The notes: generated by a model not told the origin, from the letters alone. A stretch of DNA of 64,000 nt from Blastopirellula sp. J2-11 (GCF_024584705.1 NZ_CP097384.1:992001-1056000); one strand, 5' to 3'; positions 27,711-37,412 are shown, counted from the first letter of the stretch. Program-made: numbers and translations.

Positions 27711-28388
27711 CTACCGTCGATCGAACATCTTTTTCAGCGTTTCCTGGGCCGCATCACGGCTATTGGACGCTTCGTCTTTGTCAATCTTCGGCAGTTTGCC
27801 AAACTCTTTCTTCTTGCGGCCCGAGAAGATTCCCATAAAGCCCGACTTGGTCGAAGAACTTTCTTCGTCTTCGCTGGTCGGATTCTCCATGTCTTCGTCG
27901 AAGTCTTCGACAGAGACCGTTTCGCCGATGCGGAACTGGCGACCTTCCGGATTGTCGATCCGGTCGAGCCGGTCTTCTTCGTCCGCTTCGGCCAGCCAGC
28001 CGGCGACATCGGAGTCGTTCAGGCCTGCTTCTGCGACACGCGTGGCCGCTTCTTTGACGCTGTTCACACGGGGCCGTTTAGCGGCGCCGAGCGAATGATC
28101 AATCAACACGAGGAATTCGAGCGGACCAACGCGAAGTTCGTCCCCCATTTTTAATTCAACCGTGCCGCTTATTTGTTCGTTGTTGACGAAGGTGCCATTC
28201 TTGCTGCCGAAATCTTCGATCACTAGCTTCGAGTCGGCGACGCGCAGCTCGCAATGTTTGCGACTGATCATGTCGCTTTTCGGTTTCAGGTGACATCCAT
28301 CGCCGCGTCCAATGACAAAGCTATCGACCGGAATCTTAAATTCCTTGCCGGAGTTTGGTCCTCGAACAACCCTTAACATTACTTGCAT
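27711..28388 (-). CDS. FHA domain protein
   Basis: A 225-aa cytosolic protein. The N-terminal FHA domain is clear: FVIGRGDGCHL (GR), ISRKHCEL (SxxH) and DFGSKNGTFVN (NG), the residues that bind phosphothreonine. The C-terminal half is acidic and Ser-rich (TSEDEESSSTKS), ending with KKEFGKLPKIDKDEAS, probably disordered and a candidate phosphorylation target. No kinase gene is adjacent. ATG 28388 is used; a TTG precedes it. Confidence 0.88.
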   Translation of the reverse strand: MQVMLRVVRGPNSGKEFKIPVDSFVIGRGDGCHLKPKSDMISRKHCELRVADSKLVIEDFGSKNGTFVNNEQISGTVELKMGDELRVGPLEFLVLIDHSLGAAKRPRVNSVKEAATRVAEAGLNDSDVAGWLAEADEEDRLDRIDNPEGRQFRIGETVSVEDFDEDMENPTSEDEESSSTKSGFMGIFSGRKKKEFGKLPKIDKDEASNSRDAAQETLKKMFDRR

Positions 28389-28787
28389 CGACAATCCTTC
28401 CTTCGCATTGGTCCCGCCCCCGAGAATCTCTGAACGAAATAATTACGGGCTGAAATATGTGGGCACAAAACCGCGAATAGGATTTGGGAGACAACCCGAA
28501 CGCAATCAAATCGATCGCGATCGAATGCCTGGTGGAAAAGGAATCTTCACTTGCCGGATGATAAGTAGGAATAGGCGAGTGATTAGCTACTTAGCGTACT
28601 GCTGGCGATTGCCAGAAAAAATGACCAATCTGAGGGGGTGTGATTCTAATTCTGAAAACTTCACACTCCCTTCAATCGTCTTCTTCTTTCTTAATTATCG
28701 GCAAAAGCATGGCGTTTTCGCCAGACTCATAATACTCCGCCGTAAAGTTGCGGTCAAAGGAGATTTATCTTCCGATGGGTGCAATTT
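28389..28787. other. 399-base intergenic region, no gene seen
   Basis: Lies between two minus-strand genes; lower in G+C than its surroundings. I see no convincing gene, RNA or terminator. Confidence 0.5.
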
Positions 28788-29525
28788 CTACTTTTTCTCG
28801 GTCCATGTGACCGCAGCGAATCGCTCTCTTTCAATCTCTACGGCTTTCGCTGACTCGGCCTTGGTCAGCGGACCAACTTCAAAATTCATCGTCAGAGCGT
28901 TGCTAAGTTCCCACAGCCAAGCCTTTTGCAGCTCAGAGGGCGAAATTCGCGTGCTAGCAAGATCGGCAATGCCCGGAAGCTGAGGGGCTTTCTCGGATCG
29001 CGCCAGCAAGATGCTGCCGTGCTGCAGTACAGCGCCCCGGCCGCGGCGCTGGGCGCTGCCGCAAACCTTGTATCCATCAATGATTACGTCGACACTGCTC
29101 CGGCGCTCGAAGCAGAGAAAGGGAGCGTCGCCGCCGCTCTTTTGTGGGTTTCCGCAAATCGTGGCGGTCACGCCTAAATTTTCCAGCGTTCGAATCAAAG
29201 CGCGGTGGAACAAATCAAACAGCCCGGTCACCGAAGAACTGCGTGGATCGGCCGTCGGCACGCAGTAGCTGTAAGTCAGCTCTTGGTCGTGCAATATGGC
29301 GCCGCCGCCAGAAGCGCGACGGACACAGGCCGCGTCGCGACTTTCGAGATGCGACCAGCGATCGGCATACTTCTGAAAGTAACCGAGTGACAGCGTCGGC
29401 GCGCTCCACTCATAAAACCGGAGCGTCGGCGTCCGGCTATCGGCGGTCGACTCCAGCAAGGAGTCGTCGACCGCCATATTCCAGCTTCCGCGGTGGGAAG
29501 CGTTTTCAATCAGGCGAACCGCCAT
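28788..29525 (-). CDS. Lipoate ligase / octanoyltransferase family protein (LipM-like)
   Basis: A 245-aa BPL/LPL-family enzyme. RRASGGGAILHDQELTYS (about 70-87) is the RRxxGGG signature, and GYKVCGSAQRRGRGAVLQHGSILL carries the invariant Lys and the LQHGS of LipM/LplA proteins. FLCFERRSS places a Cys where LipM octanoyltransferases have their acyl-thioester Cys; that favours octanoyl transfer rather than lipoate-AMP ligation, but is an inference. It is the last gene of the glycine-cleavage operon, 9 bp after gcvPB, so GcvH is its likely substrate. Confidence 0.8.
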   Translation of the reverse strand: MAVRLIENASHRGSWNMAVDDSLLESTADSRTPTLRFYEWSAPTLSLGYFQKYADRWSHLESRDAACVRRASGGGAILHDQELTYSYCVPTADPRSSSVTGLFDLFHRALIRTLENLGVTATICGNPQKSGGDAPFLCFERRSSVDVIIDGYKVCGSAQRRGRGAVLQHGSILLARSEKAPQLPGIADLASTRISPSELQKAWLWELSNALTMNFEVGPLTKAESAKAVEIERERFAAVTWTEKK

Positions 29526-29534
29526 AGGACCGAC

Positions 29535-30989
29535 CTAGCCGCACACGGCCCGCAGGCAAGGCTGCCGCGCCGCCTGAACTTCGTTCGGTCGGCTGATCGG
29601 CGTGGTATGGGGCGCATCGTGCAATAGGTCGGCCGGCTCTTCGGTGATGCGGAAGAGGATCTCGACAAAGGAGTCGAGCATCTCTTTGCTTTCCGTTTCG
29701 GTCGGCTCGATCATCATCGCTTCTGGCACCGTCAGTGGAAAATAAACGGTCGGAGCATGGAAGCCATAGTCGAGCAGTCGCTTGGCGATATCCATCGCCG
29801 TGACCCCTTTTTCCTGCTTCAACTTCGCCGCGGAGGCCACAAACTCGTGCATGCAGCGTAGCCCGTGCGGAACCGGCAGGAAGTGTTTCACTTTGCTCAG
29901 CAGATAGTTGGCGTTGAGCACCGCGTTTTCCGAAACCGCTTTTAGCCCGTCTGGTCCGTACGACAGGATGTAGCAGTAGGCCCGCACCAACACGCCGACG
30001 TTGCCGAAGAAGGTGCGGACGCGCCCGATCGATTCGGGACGATCGTAGTCGAGTCGGTACTGGTCTCCCTCTTTCACCACCATCGGCGAAGGAAGGAACG
30101 GCGCGATTTTCTCGGCGACGCAGATCGGACCGGCGCCGGGACCACCGCCGCCGTGAGGACCGCTGAAAGTCTTGTGCGGGTTGTAGTGCATCATGTCGGC
30201 GCCGATGTCGCCGGGACGCGAGATTCCCAGCACGGCGTTCATGTTGGCGCCGTCCAGGTAAATCAAACCGCCAGCGGCGTGAACCGCGTCGGCGATTTCG
30301 GCCATCTGCGTCTCAAACAAGCCGAGCGTGCTCGGGTTGGTGATCATGAAGACAGCGACCTGGTCGTTCAACTTGCTGCGCAGGTCGTCCATGTCGACCG
30401 CGCCGTCGACCGTGCGGACCGTGACCGCGGTGAACCCGGCCATCTGTGCGCTCGCCGGGTTGGTGCCGTGCGAACTGTCAGGCGACAACACCAGCTTGCG
30501 CTGCTCTTGGCCGATCGAACGGAAGTAGGCGGCGGCCGACATCAGCGCGGTCCATTCGCCGTGAGCGCCGGCGGCCGGTTGCAGCGAGATCGCCGGCAGA
30601 CCGGAGATTTCGGTCAGAAACTGTTGCAGTTCGTACAGCAACTGCAGGATCCCTTGCAGCGAATCTTCGGGCTGATAGGGATGCAAGTCGACGATGCCCG
30701 GCAGCGAAGCGAGTCGCTCGTTGCGTTTCGGGTTGTACTTCATCGTGCATGAACCGAGCGGATAGTAATGCGTGTCGACCGACATGTTGAGCGTCGACAG
30801 GTTTGTGTAGTGACGCACAACTTCCGGTTCGGCCAGTTCCGGCAAAGCGGGCGGGCTCTCGGCCAGAACGTCAGCCGGCAGCAATTCGTTCAGCGGCGTC
30901 TCAGGCACATCGCACGGGGGCATCACCACAGCGCGGCGACCCGGTTGCGAAAGTTCGGTCAACAGATGAGTGGATCGTGTATTACGCAT
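29535..30989 (-). CDS. gcvPB: Glycine dehydrogenase (decarboxylating) subunit 2
   Basis: A 484-aa PLP-dependent half of the glycine-cleavage P-protein. PLGSCTMKYNPK matches the family, and NPHKTFSGPHGGGGPGAG carries the PLP-binding Lys273. Together with GcvPA it decarboxylates glycine and passes the aminomethyl group to lipoyl-GcvH. Its start overlaps the gcvPA stop by 8 bp, so the two subunits are translationally coupled. The two-subunit form is usual in Gram-positives, Thermus and planctomycetes. Confidence 0.96.
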   Translation of the reverse strand: MRNTRSTHLLTELSQPGRRAVVMPPCDVPETPLNELLPADVLAESPPALPELAEPEVVRHYTNLSTLNMSVDTHYYPLGSCTMKYNPKRNERLASLPGIVDLHPYQPEDSLQGILQLLYELQQFLTEISGLPAISLQPAAGAHGEWTALMSAAAYFRSIGQEQRKLVLSPDSSHGTNPASAQMAGFTAVTVRTVDGAVDMDDLRSKLNDQVAVFMITNPSTLGLFETQMAEIADAVHAAGGLIYLDGANMNAVLGISRPGDIGADMMHYNPHKTFSGPHGGGGPGAGPICVAEKIAPFLPSPMVVKEGDQYRLDYDRPESIGRVRTFFGNVGVLVRAYCYILSYGPDGLKAVSENAVLNANYLLSKVKHFLPVPHGLRCMHEFVASAAKLKQEKGVTAMDIAKRLLDYGFHAPTVYFPLTVPEAMMIEPTETESKEMLDSFVEILFRITEEPADLLHDAPHTTPISRPNEVQAARQPCLRAVCG

Positions 30990-32349
30990 GGATCGTCGTC
31001 CGATTGGTGGTCAGGGCCAAGGTTTTCACAAGACCGTCGATCTCGACGCGAGTTCGCTTTTCGGTCACCGTTACCAGGAAACAGTCGGCCAGTTCGGGGA
31101 ACCAGGTTCCCAGCGCAACGCCGGCGAAGAATCCTGCTTCTGACGCGTCAGCCAAGACGGTCGCGACGTCATTTTGCAAATCGCGGACGACAAACTCTTT
31201 GAAGAACGGCGCCGAAAACGCCAGTTCAAACCGCTCTTGCGACGCGATCTGCGTCGCGGCGTAATGCGACTTGCGGGCACACAACTCGCCTACATCTTGC
31301 AAACCATGCGGACCCATCAAGGCGAGATAGATCGAAGCCCGCAGTGCGAACAGGCCTTGGTTGGTGCAGATGTTGCTGGTCGCTTTTTCGCGGCGGATGT
31401 GCTGTTCGCGCGTTTGCAGCGTCAACACCCAGCAGCGCTTGCCGCGTCGATCGACCGTTTCGCCGCAGATGCGGCCCGGCATGCGACGGACGAACTTTTC
31501 ACGACAAGCCATGATGCCCAAGTAAGGGCCGCCGTACTGCATCGGCGAGCCGAGCGAATGCCCTTCGGCCACGGCGATGTCGGCGCCCAAGTCGCCGGGA
31601 CGTTTGATCACACCCAGGCTGAGCGGATCGAACGATTGGACAAGCAGCGCGTCTTTGGCGTGGGCGATGTCGGCCAAGGCCTGAACTTGCTCGGGCGAGC
31701 CGAAGAAGTTGGGAGACTGAACGACGACGCAGGCGGTTTGATCATCAACGACCGCCGCGACTTCGGCCGGATCGACGGTTCCGCCGGGCGTCGGAACGAC
31801 GACAATCTGCGTGCCAAGCGGGCCAAAGTAGGTGTCCAGAATCTGTCGATACTCGGGGTGGACGCTGCCGAGGACGACGATCTTGTCATGACGACGCATG
31901 GTGTTCATGCTCATGATCACCGCTTCGGCGATGGCGCTGCCGCCGTCGTACAGACTCGCGTTGGAAACGTCCAAGCCGGTCAGCTCGCAGATGAGCGTCT
32001 GGTACTCGAACATTGCCTGCAAGTTTCCCTGCGACACTTCCGGTTGATAGGGAGTGTAGGAGGTATAGAACTCGCCGCGGGAAGCGATGGCGTCGACCGC
32101 CGCGGGAATAAAGTGATCGTAGCTACCGCCCCCTAAGAAGCAGACCTTGTCGCCGGGGCCTTGGTTTTTGGCGGCCAACGTCGCCAAGTGCTGGGTTAAT
32201 TCCAGTTCACCCATCGCTGGCGGCAGGTCGAGAGGACGACCGAGACGCAAGGACGCCGGGATTTGCTCGAACAGCTCTTCGATCGAAGCCGCGCCGATCG
32301 AGGCGAGCATTTCTTGCTGCTCTTGGGGAGTGTTAAATAAGTAAGCCAT
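30982..32349 (-). CDS. gcvPA: Glycine dehydrogenase (decarboxylating) subunit 1
   Basis: A 455-aa companion subunit of GcvPB. MAYLFNTPQEQQEMLASIGA, FLGGGSYDHFIPAAVD, FYTSYTPYQPEVSQGNLQ and YDGGSAIAEAV are hallmarks of GcvPA. It lacks the PLP lysine motif, as expected. Normal length. It follows gcvH by 117 bp in the same direction. Confidence 0.96.
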   Translation of the reverse strand: MAYLFNTPQEQQEMLASIGAASIEELFEQIPASLRLGRPLDLPPAMGELELTQHLATLAAKNQGPGDKVCFLGGGSYDHFIPAAVDAIASRGEFYTSYTPYQPEVSQGNLQAMFEYQTLICELTGLDVSNASLYDGGSAIAEAVIMSMNTMRRHDKIVVLGSVHPEYRQILDTYFGPLGTQIVVVPTPGGTVDPAEVAAVVDDQTACVVVQSPNFFGSPEQVQALADIAHAKDALLVQSFDPLSLGVIKRPGDLGADIAVAEGHSLGSPMQYGGPYLGIMACREKFVRRMPGRICGETVDRRGKRCWVLTLQTREQHIRREKATSNICTNQGLFALRASIYLALMGPHGLQDVGELCARKSHYAATQIASQERFELAFSAPFFKEFVVRDLQNDVATVLADASEAGFFAGVALGTWFPELADCFLVTVTEKRTRVEIDGLVKTLALTTNRTTIHA

Positions 32350-32466
32350 AACTTTTCGCGTTGGTCCATATTTGACGTTGCGTGATCGCCTTAAGGGAAG
32401 GGACGCCTCGAGGCGCCGGCCGCGGCATGGATTTGCCGGCGGCGATTCGATCGTGACAGCGAAGGA

Positions 32467-32862
32467 CTAGCCTTCTTCCTGGCACTGCTTTTCATAGGCG
32501 GACTGATCCAACAAGTTGGCCAGACCGCTCTCGTCCGTGATCTTAATCTTGGCGATCCATCCGCCGGTGTAGGGATCGTCGTTCAACGATTCCAGTTTGT
32601 TCGGCAGCTCTTCGTTCACGGCGATCACTTCGCCGGTCACCGGAGCGTAAACGTCGCTGACCGCTTTCACCGATTCGATTTCGCCGAACGGTTGTCCAGC
32701 GGTCGTCTGAGCGCCGACTTTCGGCAGTTCCAGATAAACCAGGTCGGTCAACGCTTCGATCGCGAAGGCGCTGATGCCGACTGTCGCTACTTTGCCGCCG
32801 TCTTGATCTTCGACGAAGGCCCATTCATGCGTTTTGGCGTATAGCAGTTGAGAAGGGTCCAC
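32467..32862 (-). CDS. gcvH: Glycine cleavage system H protein
   Basis: A 131-aa lipoyl carrier. YAKTHEWA opens the fold, and GEIESVKAVSDVYAP holds the lipoylated Lys66 in the ESVKA motif. Translation starts at GTG 32862, with GGAGA upstream. It lies 24 bp downstream of gcvT. Confidence 0.97.
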   Translation of the reverse strand: MDPSQLLYAKTHEWAFVEDQDGGKVATVGISAFAIEALTDLVYLELPKVGAQTTAGQPFGEIESVKAVSDVYAPVTGEVIAVNEELPNKLESLNDDPYTGGWIAKIKITDESGLANLLDQSAYEKQCQEEG

Positions 32863-32886
32863 GTTGAGCGTCTCCTGGAGGGTTTT

Positions 32887-33990
32887 TTAGGTGCGAGGAC
32901 GAGAATAGAAAGGGAGCGGAGCGACTTCGGCCGTGACGCGTTTGCCGCGAATATCAATTTCGACCGCCGTGCCGCTGACCGCAATCGCAGGATCCACATA
33001 ACCCATCGCGATCGGTTGGTTCAGCGTCGGCGAGAATGTGCCGCTGGTCACTTCGCCAACTTGTTGGTCGCCGATGTGCACGGTGCAATGTTCACGCGGA
33101 ACGCGACGATCCGCACAGCGGAAGCCGACGCGGACCATCGGCGGCGCGGCGTCACGCGCCGCTTCCAATCGGTCTTTGCCGATAAAGTCGTGATCAAACG
33201 AGACGCCGAACTTCAGGCCGGCGGTGATCGGATCAATCGACTCGGACAGTTCGTGTCCGTACAACGGCATCGCCGCTTCCAGACGCAATGTGTCGCGTGC
33301 CCCCAGCCCGCACGGCAGCCCGCCGAGTGGCTTGGCGGCATTCAAAATCTGGTCCCAAATCGCGATCGCCGCGGCGGCCGGCACGGTCACTTCGACCCCA
33401 TCTTCGCCGGTATAGCCGGTTCGGCTGATCAGCGCCGGCTCGCCGCAAAGCGTGCCCAGGGCGCCAGAGTAATATTTCAAATCGTGGATCGGTACGTCGC
33501 ACAGCGGTTGAACCGCTTCAATCGCCTTCGGCCCCTGGACCGCGATCATCGCCGTCTCATGCGTGTGGTCGGTAAAGACGACCCCTTCATCGGGGAGATG
33601 CTGCTCAATCCAAGCTGCGATCTTTTGGCGATTTCCGGCATTCACCACGAGCCAAAAGTACTGGTTATCCCCTTCGCCCAGATTGTAAATCAGAACGTCA
33701 TCCAGGATTCCCCCCTCGTCGTTACAGACCAGGCTGTAGCGGATCTTGCCCATCGGCACGACCGAGGCTTTGCGAGTGAGCAATTTGTCGAGGAAATCGC
33801 CGGCGCCAGGCCCATCAAAGCGGAAGCGGGCCATATGAGAGACGTCGAACATGCCGACCGCGGTGCGCGTCGCGTTGTGCTCGTCAATGATCGAACTGTA
33901 TTGAACCGGCATCGACCAGCCGCCGAAATCGACCAAGCGGCCGCCAGCGGCGTGATGCCAATCATAAAGAGGCGTTTTGGCGAGCGTCAT
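32887..33990 (-). CDS. gcvT: Aminomethyltransferase (glycine cleavage T protein)
   Basis: A 367-aa folate-dependent enzyme that moves the methylene from aminomethyl-GcvH to tetrahydrofolate. LYDWHHAAGGRLVDFGGWSMPVQY, MFDVSHMARF and SRTGYTGEDGVEVTV are diagnostic, the last two around the catalytic Asp and folate-binding residues. ATG 33990 is chosen since the family start is there; a longer frame upstream is not conserved. It is the first gene of a five-gene operon ending at 28788. Confidence 0.96.
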   Translation of the reverse strand: MTLAKTPLYDWHHAAGGRLVDFGGWSMPVQYSSIIDEHNATRTAVGMFDVSHMARFRFDGPGAGDFLDKLLTRKASVVPMGKIRYSLVCNDEGGILDDVLIYNLGEGDNQYFWLVVNAGNRQKIAAWIEQHLPDEGVVFTDHTHETAMIAVQGPKAIEAVQPLCDVPIHDLKYYSGALGTLCGEPALISRTGYTGEDGVEVTVPAAAAIAIWDQILNAAKPLGGLPCGLGARDTLRLEAAMPLYGHELSESIDPITAGLKFGVSFDHDFIGKDRLEAARDAAPPMVRVGFRCADRRVPREHCTVHIGDQQVGEVTSGTFSPTLNQPIAMGYVDPAIAVSGTAVEIDIRGKRVTAEVAPLPFYSRPRT

Positions 33991-34437
33991 CTTGCTCCAG
34001 GGTGGTTTGAGACCAATGGATTTTCGCAGGATACAAGGCAACAAGGCGGCTGGCGTCGCAAATACTGTTCGCGCACAACCAGATCGCTCTCGAATCACAC
34101 TTTTGCGACGCGAGAGAGAAGGGCGCCCAACGCCGCGCTCCAAGAGAGCGACGCTCGACAATGCTCAGATGCCAATTAGCGAAAGATCAATAGTACCGGC
34201 AAATTGTAACCCACTGCGCCCACAGTGCTAGGGGCGAAGTGGCGTGTGGTTTACCGTTCTCGATAAACAGGACTTGCACCAAACGTGACAATTGGGGCTC
34301 GCTGGCCCGACCGAGAGTTGTCGCCCGATCCAGAAAAAAAGCCGCCGGCATCTGCCAGCGGCCTATTCCGATTGTTTGAGATCAGCGCTGACCGGTGGAA
34401 GTCAGCGGATCTGGATTTGTTCACCTGACGTCGCCGG
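33991..34437. other. Leader region of the gcv operon
   Basis: About 450 bases upstream of gcvT. Apart from the terminator at 34334-34362 I see no structured element; in particular the conserved core of a glycine riboswitch is not recognisable on the minus strand. Confidence 0.45.
34334..34362 (-). terminator. Rho-independent terminator after the DUF1559/lipoprotein pair
   Basis: On the minus strand GCCGCTGGC pairs with GCCGGCGGC (9 bp, one G-U type pair) and is followed by seven T residues, 76 bases after the lipoprotein stop. Confidence 0.85.
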
Positions 34438-34851
34438 CTACTTCATCTCGATATCAAAGATATTTTCCCCGGCCACTATCTCGACGACCAGTCCCGATGT
34501 TTCTAGCTTGCGGTACCGTCTGGGGAACTTGCTCTCATCCACGCGTTCCACAATGACGATCTCGCCCGATTTGGGGTCGATCGCCGTCTTGGGGTCCGGC
34601 GGGATCACCGTGACTTTGTAGTCGCCGGGAGGAAAGGGAACGGAGCTCGGCGTTTGCACGTTGTACTGACCATCAATGATCGGTGCGACGTAGGCGCGGC
34701 CGTTCGCTTCGATCACCACTTGGCCTGTGGTGAGCGATTCGCCTTGGAATCGCACGGCGCCTTTGACGGTAGTATCCGAGAACGAAGGGCCGCATCCCAG
34801 GCTCAGCAATGCCGGGCTGATCAGCAACGCAATTTGGAGGATCGTTTTCAA
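34438..34851 (-). CDS. Small lipoprotein paired with DUF1559 protein, second module
   Basis: A 137-aa protein with lipobox LLSLGC, then TTVKGAVRFQGESLTTGQVVIE and PPGDYKVTVIPPDP, the carboxypeptidase-regulatory-like fold. It starts one base after the stop of the DUF1559 gene, so the two are almost certainly co-translated. Same arrangement as at 13615-15034. Function unknown. Confidence 0.75.
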   Translation of the reverse strand: MKTILQIALLISPALLSLGCGPSFSDTTVKGAVRFQGESLTTGQVVIEANGRAYVAPIIDGQYNVQTPSSVPFPPGDYKVTVIPPDPKTAIDPKSGEIVIVERVDESKFPRRYRKLETSGLVVEIVAGENIFDIEMK

Positions 34852-34852
34852 T

Positions 34853-35869
34853 TTAGTACTCCCCTAAGACTTCGCCGTCGTCGCGAGTGCAGAGGTTGCG
34901 AAGCGTGTCAAAGTTAATCGTCTCGGGAATGAACGCGACGCTGCCGTCAACGCGGGCGAACTGGGCGCCGCCGGGATGCGAGCTGTTCACGTTATTGTTG
35001 GGGCCGCCGGCCGTCGTGCTCATGCCGGGTGAAGTGAGCGAGTTGATCTGATAACGAACCGTGATGACGTTAAACGCGCGATGGTATTGCAGCACCGTGT
35101 CCCAATCGCTTCCTTCTTTAATGTCATCTCTCGTGTTGGCGCCTTGGAACGAGCCGTAGGAGCCCGAGCTGCGCATATCGCTGGCGACGCCGGTGCTGCT
35201 GAACGTCGGCGCTGACTGCTCTGCGAGAATCAAGGTGTTGCTCGTACCGTCGGTCACTTCCGACATCTTGGTTTTTTTATTCGGAATGAGCATCCCGCCG
35301 CCGACGTGATAGCCGTTGTAACGCTGGATATAAACGGTGCGGCTGGTTCCGTGCGCTGCGCCATCAGGATAGGCGCCGGTGATGCCGGCGTAGGTGCCGT
35401 GACCACGATTGTAGGTATTGAGGTACGGTTCGAGTTTAAAACGCGGCAGGTTGCTGGAAGGGCAAGTCATGTACTCCGGCAGATAATTATCGAGCGGGAT
35501 GTCATTGACCTTGGTGCCGAGTCCAGGGCTGAAAAAAGCATTGAAATCAAGCTGGTCAGCTTGATTTTGCTGTTCGGTGAAATTCAACAGATAGGCGGCC
35601 CAAGATGGTCCCCAGCCTCCCTGGGATCCGTCGGGGAATTCGCGATAGGTGTCGTGAAAGTTCTGCAGTCCCAAGGACATTTGCTTGAGATTGTTTTGGC
35701 AAGACATGCGACGAGCAGCTTCGCGGGCTTGCTGCACCGCTGGAAGCAGTAAGGCGATTAAGACGCCGATGATCGCGATCACGACCAGCAACTCAACCAG
35801 CGTAAATCCACGCAAGCATTTACTCTTCTGCAATGACGTGGGAGGCGATCTCGCAACAATTAAATGCAT
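34853..35869 (-). CDS. DUF1559 protein with prepilin-like N-terminus, second module
   Basis: A 338-aa protein. [21 protein letters not shown] is the pseudopilin-type signal, preceded by a 20-residue basic leader; [15 protein letters not shown] and [15 protein letters not shown] are the DUF1559 hallmarks. The end has [22 protein letters not shown] 35869 has GGAGAAAG just upstream. A paralogue of the protein at 14084-15034, but only the N-terminus and the DGS block are close. Confidence 0.88.
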   Translation of the reverse strand: MHLIVARSPPTSLQKSKCLRGFTLVELLVVIAIIGVLIALLLPAVQQAREAARRMSCQNNLKQMSLGLQNFHDTYREFPDGSQGGWGPSWAAYLLNFTEQQNQADQLDFNAFFSPGLGTKVNDIPLDNYLPEYMTCPSSNLPRFKLEPYLNTYNRGHGTYAGITGAYPDGAAHGTSRTVYIQRYNGYHVGGGMLIPNKKTKMSEVTDGTSNTLILAEQSAPTFSSTGVASDMRSSGSYGSFQGANTRDDIKEGSDWDTVLQYHRAFNVITVRYQINSLTSPGMSTTAGGPNNNVNSSHPGGAQFARVDGSVAFIPETINFDTLRNLCTRDDGEVLGEY

Positions 35870-36210
35870 AGCTTTCTCCGGACGGAATCGGAACAAACAA
35901 CAAAGGTCCTGTCGCTGAAATTGCCTGAGCTGGGATCATGATGCTTCCGACGAATGGAAGGGATCCTTTCAGCGATGGAATCAAGTTTGCTGTGAAACTA
36001 GCAGTCGATTGTGTGCAAAGTCAACAAAAAGAAAGTTAAGTTACAGTGTTCTTGGGAGAACAGTCTCTGAAGCAGCGAGTGAGCGCAACGACAGGGCTAT
36101 TTATTGCAATATCCTCAAAGCGTCCGGCAATCCAGGGGGCTTCATTGATAGCGGGATCGAGAACCAGCTTTCACCGTCAAGCAATTGCTGAACGGATCGC
36201 CCGCTTCTGC
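35870..36210. other. 341-base intergenic region, nothing recognised
   Basis: Between two minus-strand genes. It should contain the promoter of the DUF1559 module; no gene, repeat or RNA is evident. Confidence 0.45.
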
Positions 36211-37161
36211 TTAAATCAGTAAGTGATCGACCGGCTCGATCGGCGGCGGGATCTCTTCCGCCGAGTGACCTGAAAGCTGCCGCACGTTGATTTCGATCAT
36301 CGTGGTCAACTGCAACAGCGGCAGATCGTTGTCATCCATGCTGAACGGCTGCTCGATCTCGTCGCCGACCGCGTCCAATCCCAAGAAGGCGTAAGCCACC
36401 AAAGCGACCACGACCGGCGTCAAGATGCCGACGGTATCGTGCAGTCCGCAGGGCAACGCGAGACAGTACAACAGAACGGTCCGGTGGGTCAGCACGCTAT
36501 AGGTAAACGGAATCGGCGTGCTTTTGATGCGCTCGCAACCTCCTTGGATCCCGATCATCTCGGTCAAGTTTTGATGCAATAGCGACACGTGGAAGACGTT
36601 CAGGCGCCCGTCGCGCCATGCGTTGTTGATACCGTGGGAGATGCGGTCCGCAATCGCCGCCGGGATGTTGTCTTGCGCCAAACAGTTGGCCGCTTCCTGC
36701 GGATCTTCGAGACGCTGACGCATCTCTTCCGTCGCGTCCGTATCACGCAGCCGATGCCGCAGCGCGTTAATGTAAGCAATGATCAGCAGCACCATGCGGC
36801 GTTGGTCTGGGGCCGGTGCTGAGGAAACGCTGGTCGAACCTTCGTCGCCGATCAGCGTATTGATTTGCATCGTAAAGCTGCGACAGACATTGACCATCCG
36901 CCCCCACAACTTGCGTCCTTCCCAATAGCGGTCATAAGCGGCGTTATTGCGAAAGCCTAGAAAGATCGCCAGCGCCAGACCAACAATCGTAAACGGCGCC
37001 ATCGTCAACGTATAAGCATGCCCCGGAAAGACCAACGCAATCGTGGTGGTGAAGATCGAAAAGCCGACCACCACCCCAAACCGCGGCCAAATCCGATCCA
37101 TGGTCGTCCCATGAATCGCAAAGATCATCCGCAGCCAACTATCTTTTTCGGTGACGATCAT
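36211..37161 (-). CDS. Bestrophin-like membrane channel
   Basis: A 316-aa membrane protein. Two early spans (FGVVVGFSIFTTTIALVFPG and MAPFTIVGLALAIFLGFR) are followed by RNNAAYDRYWEGRKLWGRMVN, the signature of bacterial bestrophin/UPF0187 proteins. Two further spans lie near 230-265. The C-terminal cytosolic part has DDNDLPLLQL. Bacterial relatives form pentameric anion or cation channels; selectivity cannot be read here. Confidence 0.85.
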   Translation of the reverse strand: MIVTEKDSWLRMIFAIHGTTMDRIWPRFGVVVGFSIFTTTIALVFPGHAYTLTMAPFTIVGLALAIFLGFRNNAAYDRYWEGRKLWGRMVNVCRSFTMQINTLIGDEGSTSVSSAPAPDQRRMVLLIIAYINALRHRLRDTDATEEMRQRLEDPQEAANCLAQDNIPAAIADRISHGINNAWRDGRLNVFHVSLLHQNLTEMIGIQGGCERIKSTPIPFTYSVLTHRTVLLYCLALPCGLHDTVGILTPVVVALVAYAFLGLDAVGDEIEQPFSMDDNDLPLLQLTTMIEINVRQLSGHSAEEIPPPIEPVDHLLI

Positions 37162-37250
37162 CGTGAATCGATTTTTCTAAAGCAGGGAAGGGGAGTCGAA
37201 CGAATCGCAAGCCGATTAGGGTAACCGACAACGTCCCTCATCAACAAGCA

Positions 37251-37412
37251 AGTTTCGTAGGGTGCGTCGAGACGCACCTGGAACCTGCTCAATCAACCGC
37301 CAACCCCTCCGGCGTGGCAACGCAAGTGATCGCAGCGATTACGTTACCACGCCGACTTATTTGGCCGCTTGGTCAGTAGGGCTTCGTGCGTCTTGACGCA
37401 CCCTACGAAACT
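37251..37412. repeat. MITE-like element, intact copy
   Basis: 162 bp with 27-bp terminal inverted repeats differing at one base (left end AGTTTCGTAGGGTGCGTCGA). A second inverted pair (GGCGTGGCAACG and CGTTACCACGCC) lies inside. No reading frame. Two more copies at 40376 and 47759 mark the edges of the toxin island. Confidence 0.8.

Noticed and set aside
33991-34333. Possible glycine riboswitch upstream of gcvT
   Set aside because: The conserved core motifs are not recognisable on the minus strand; a covariance search would settle it.
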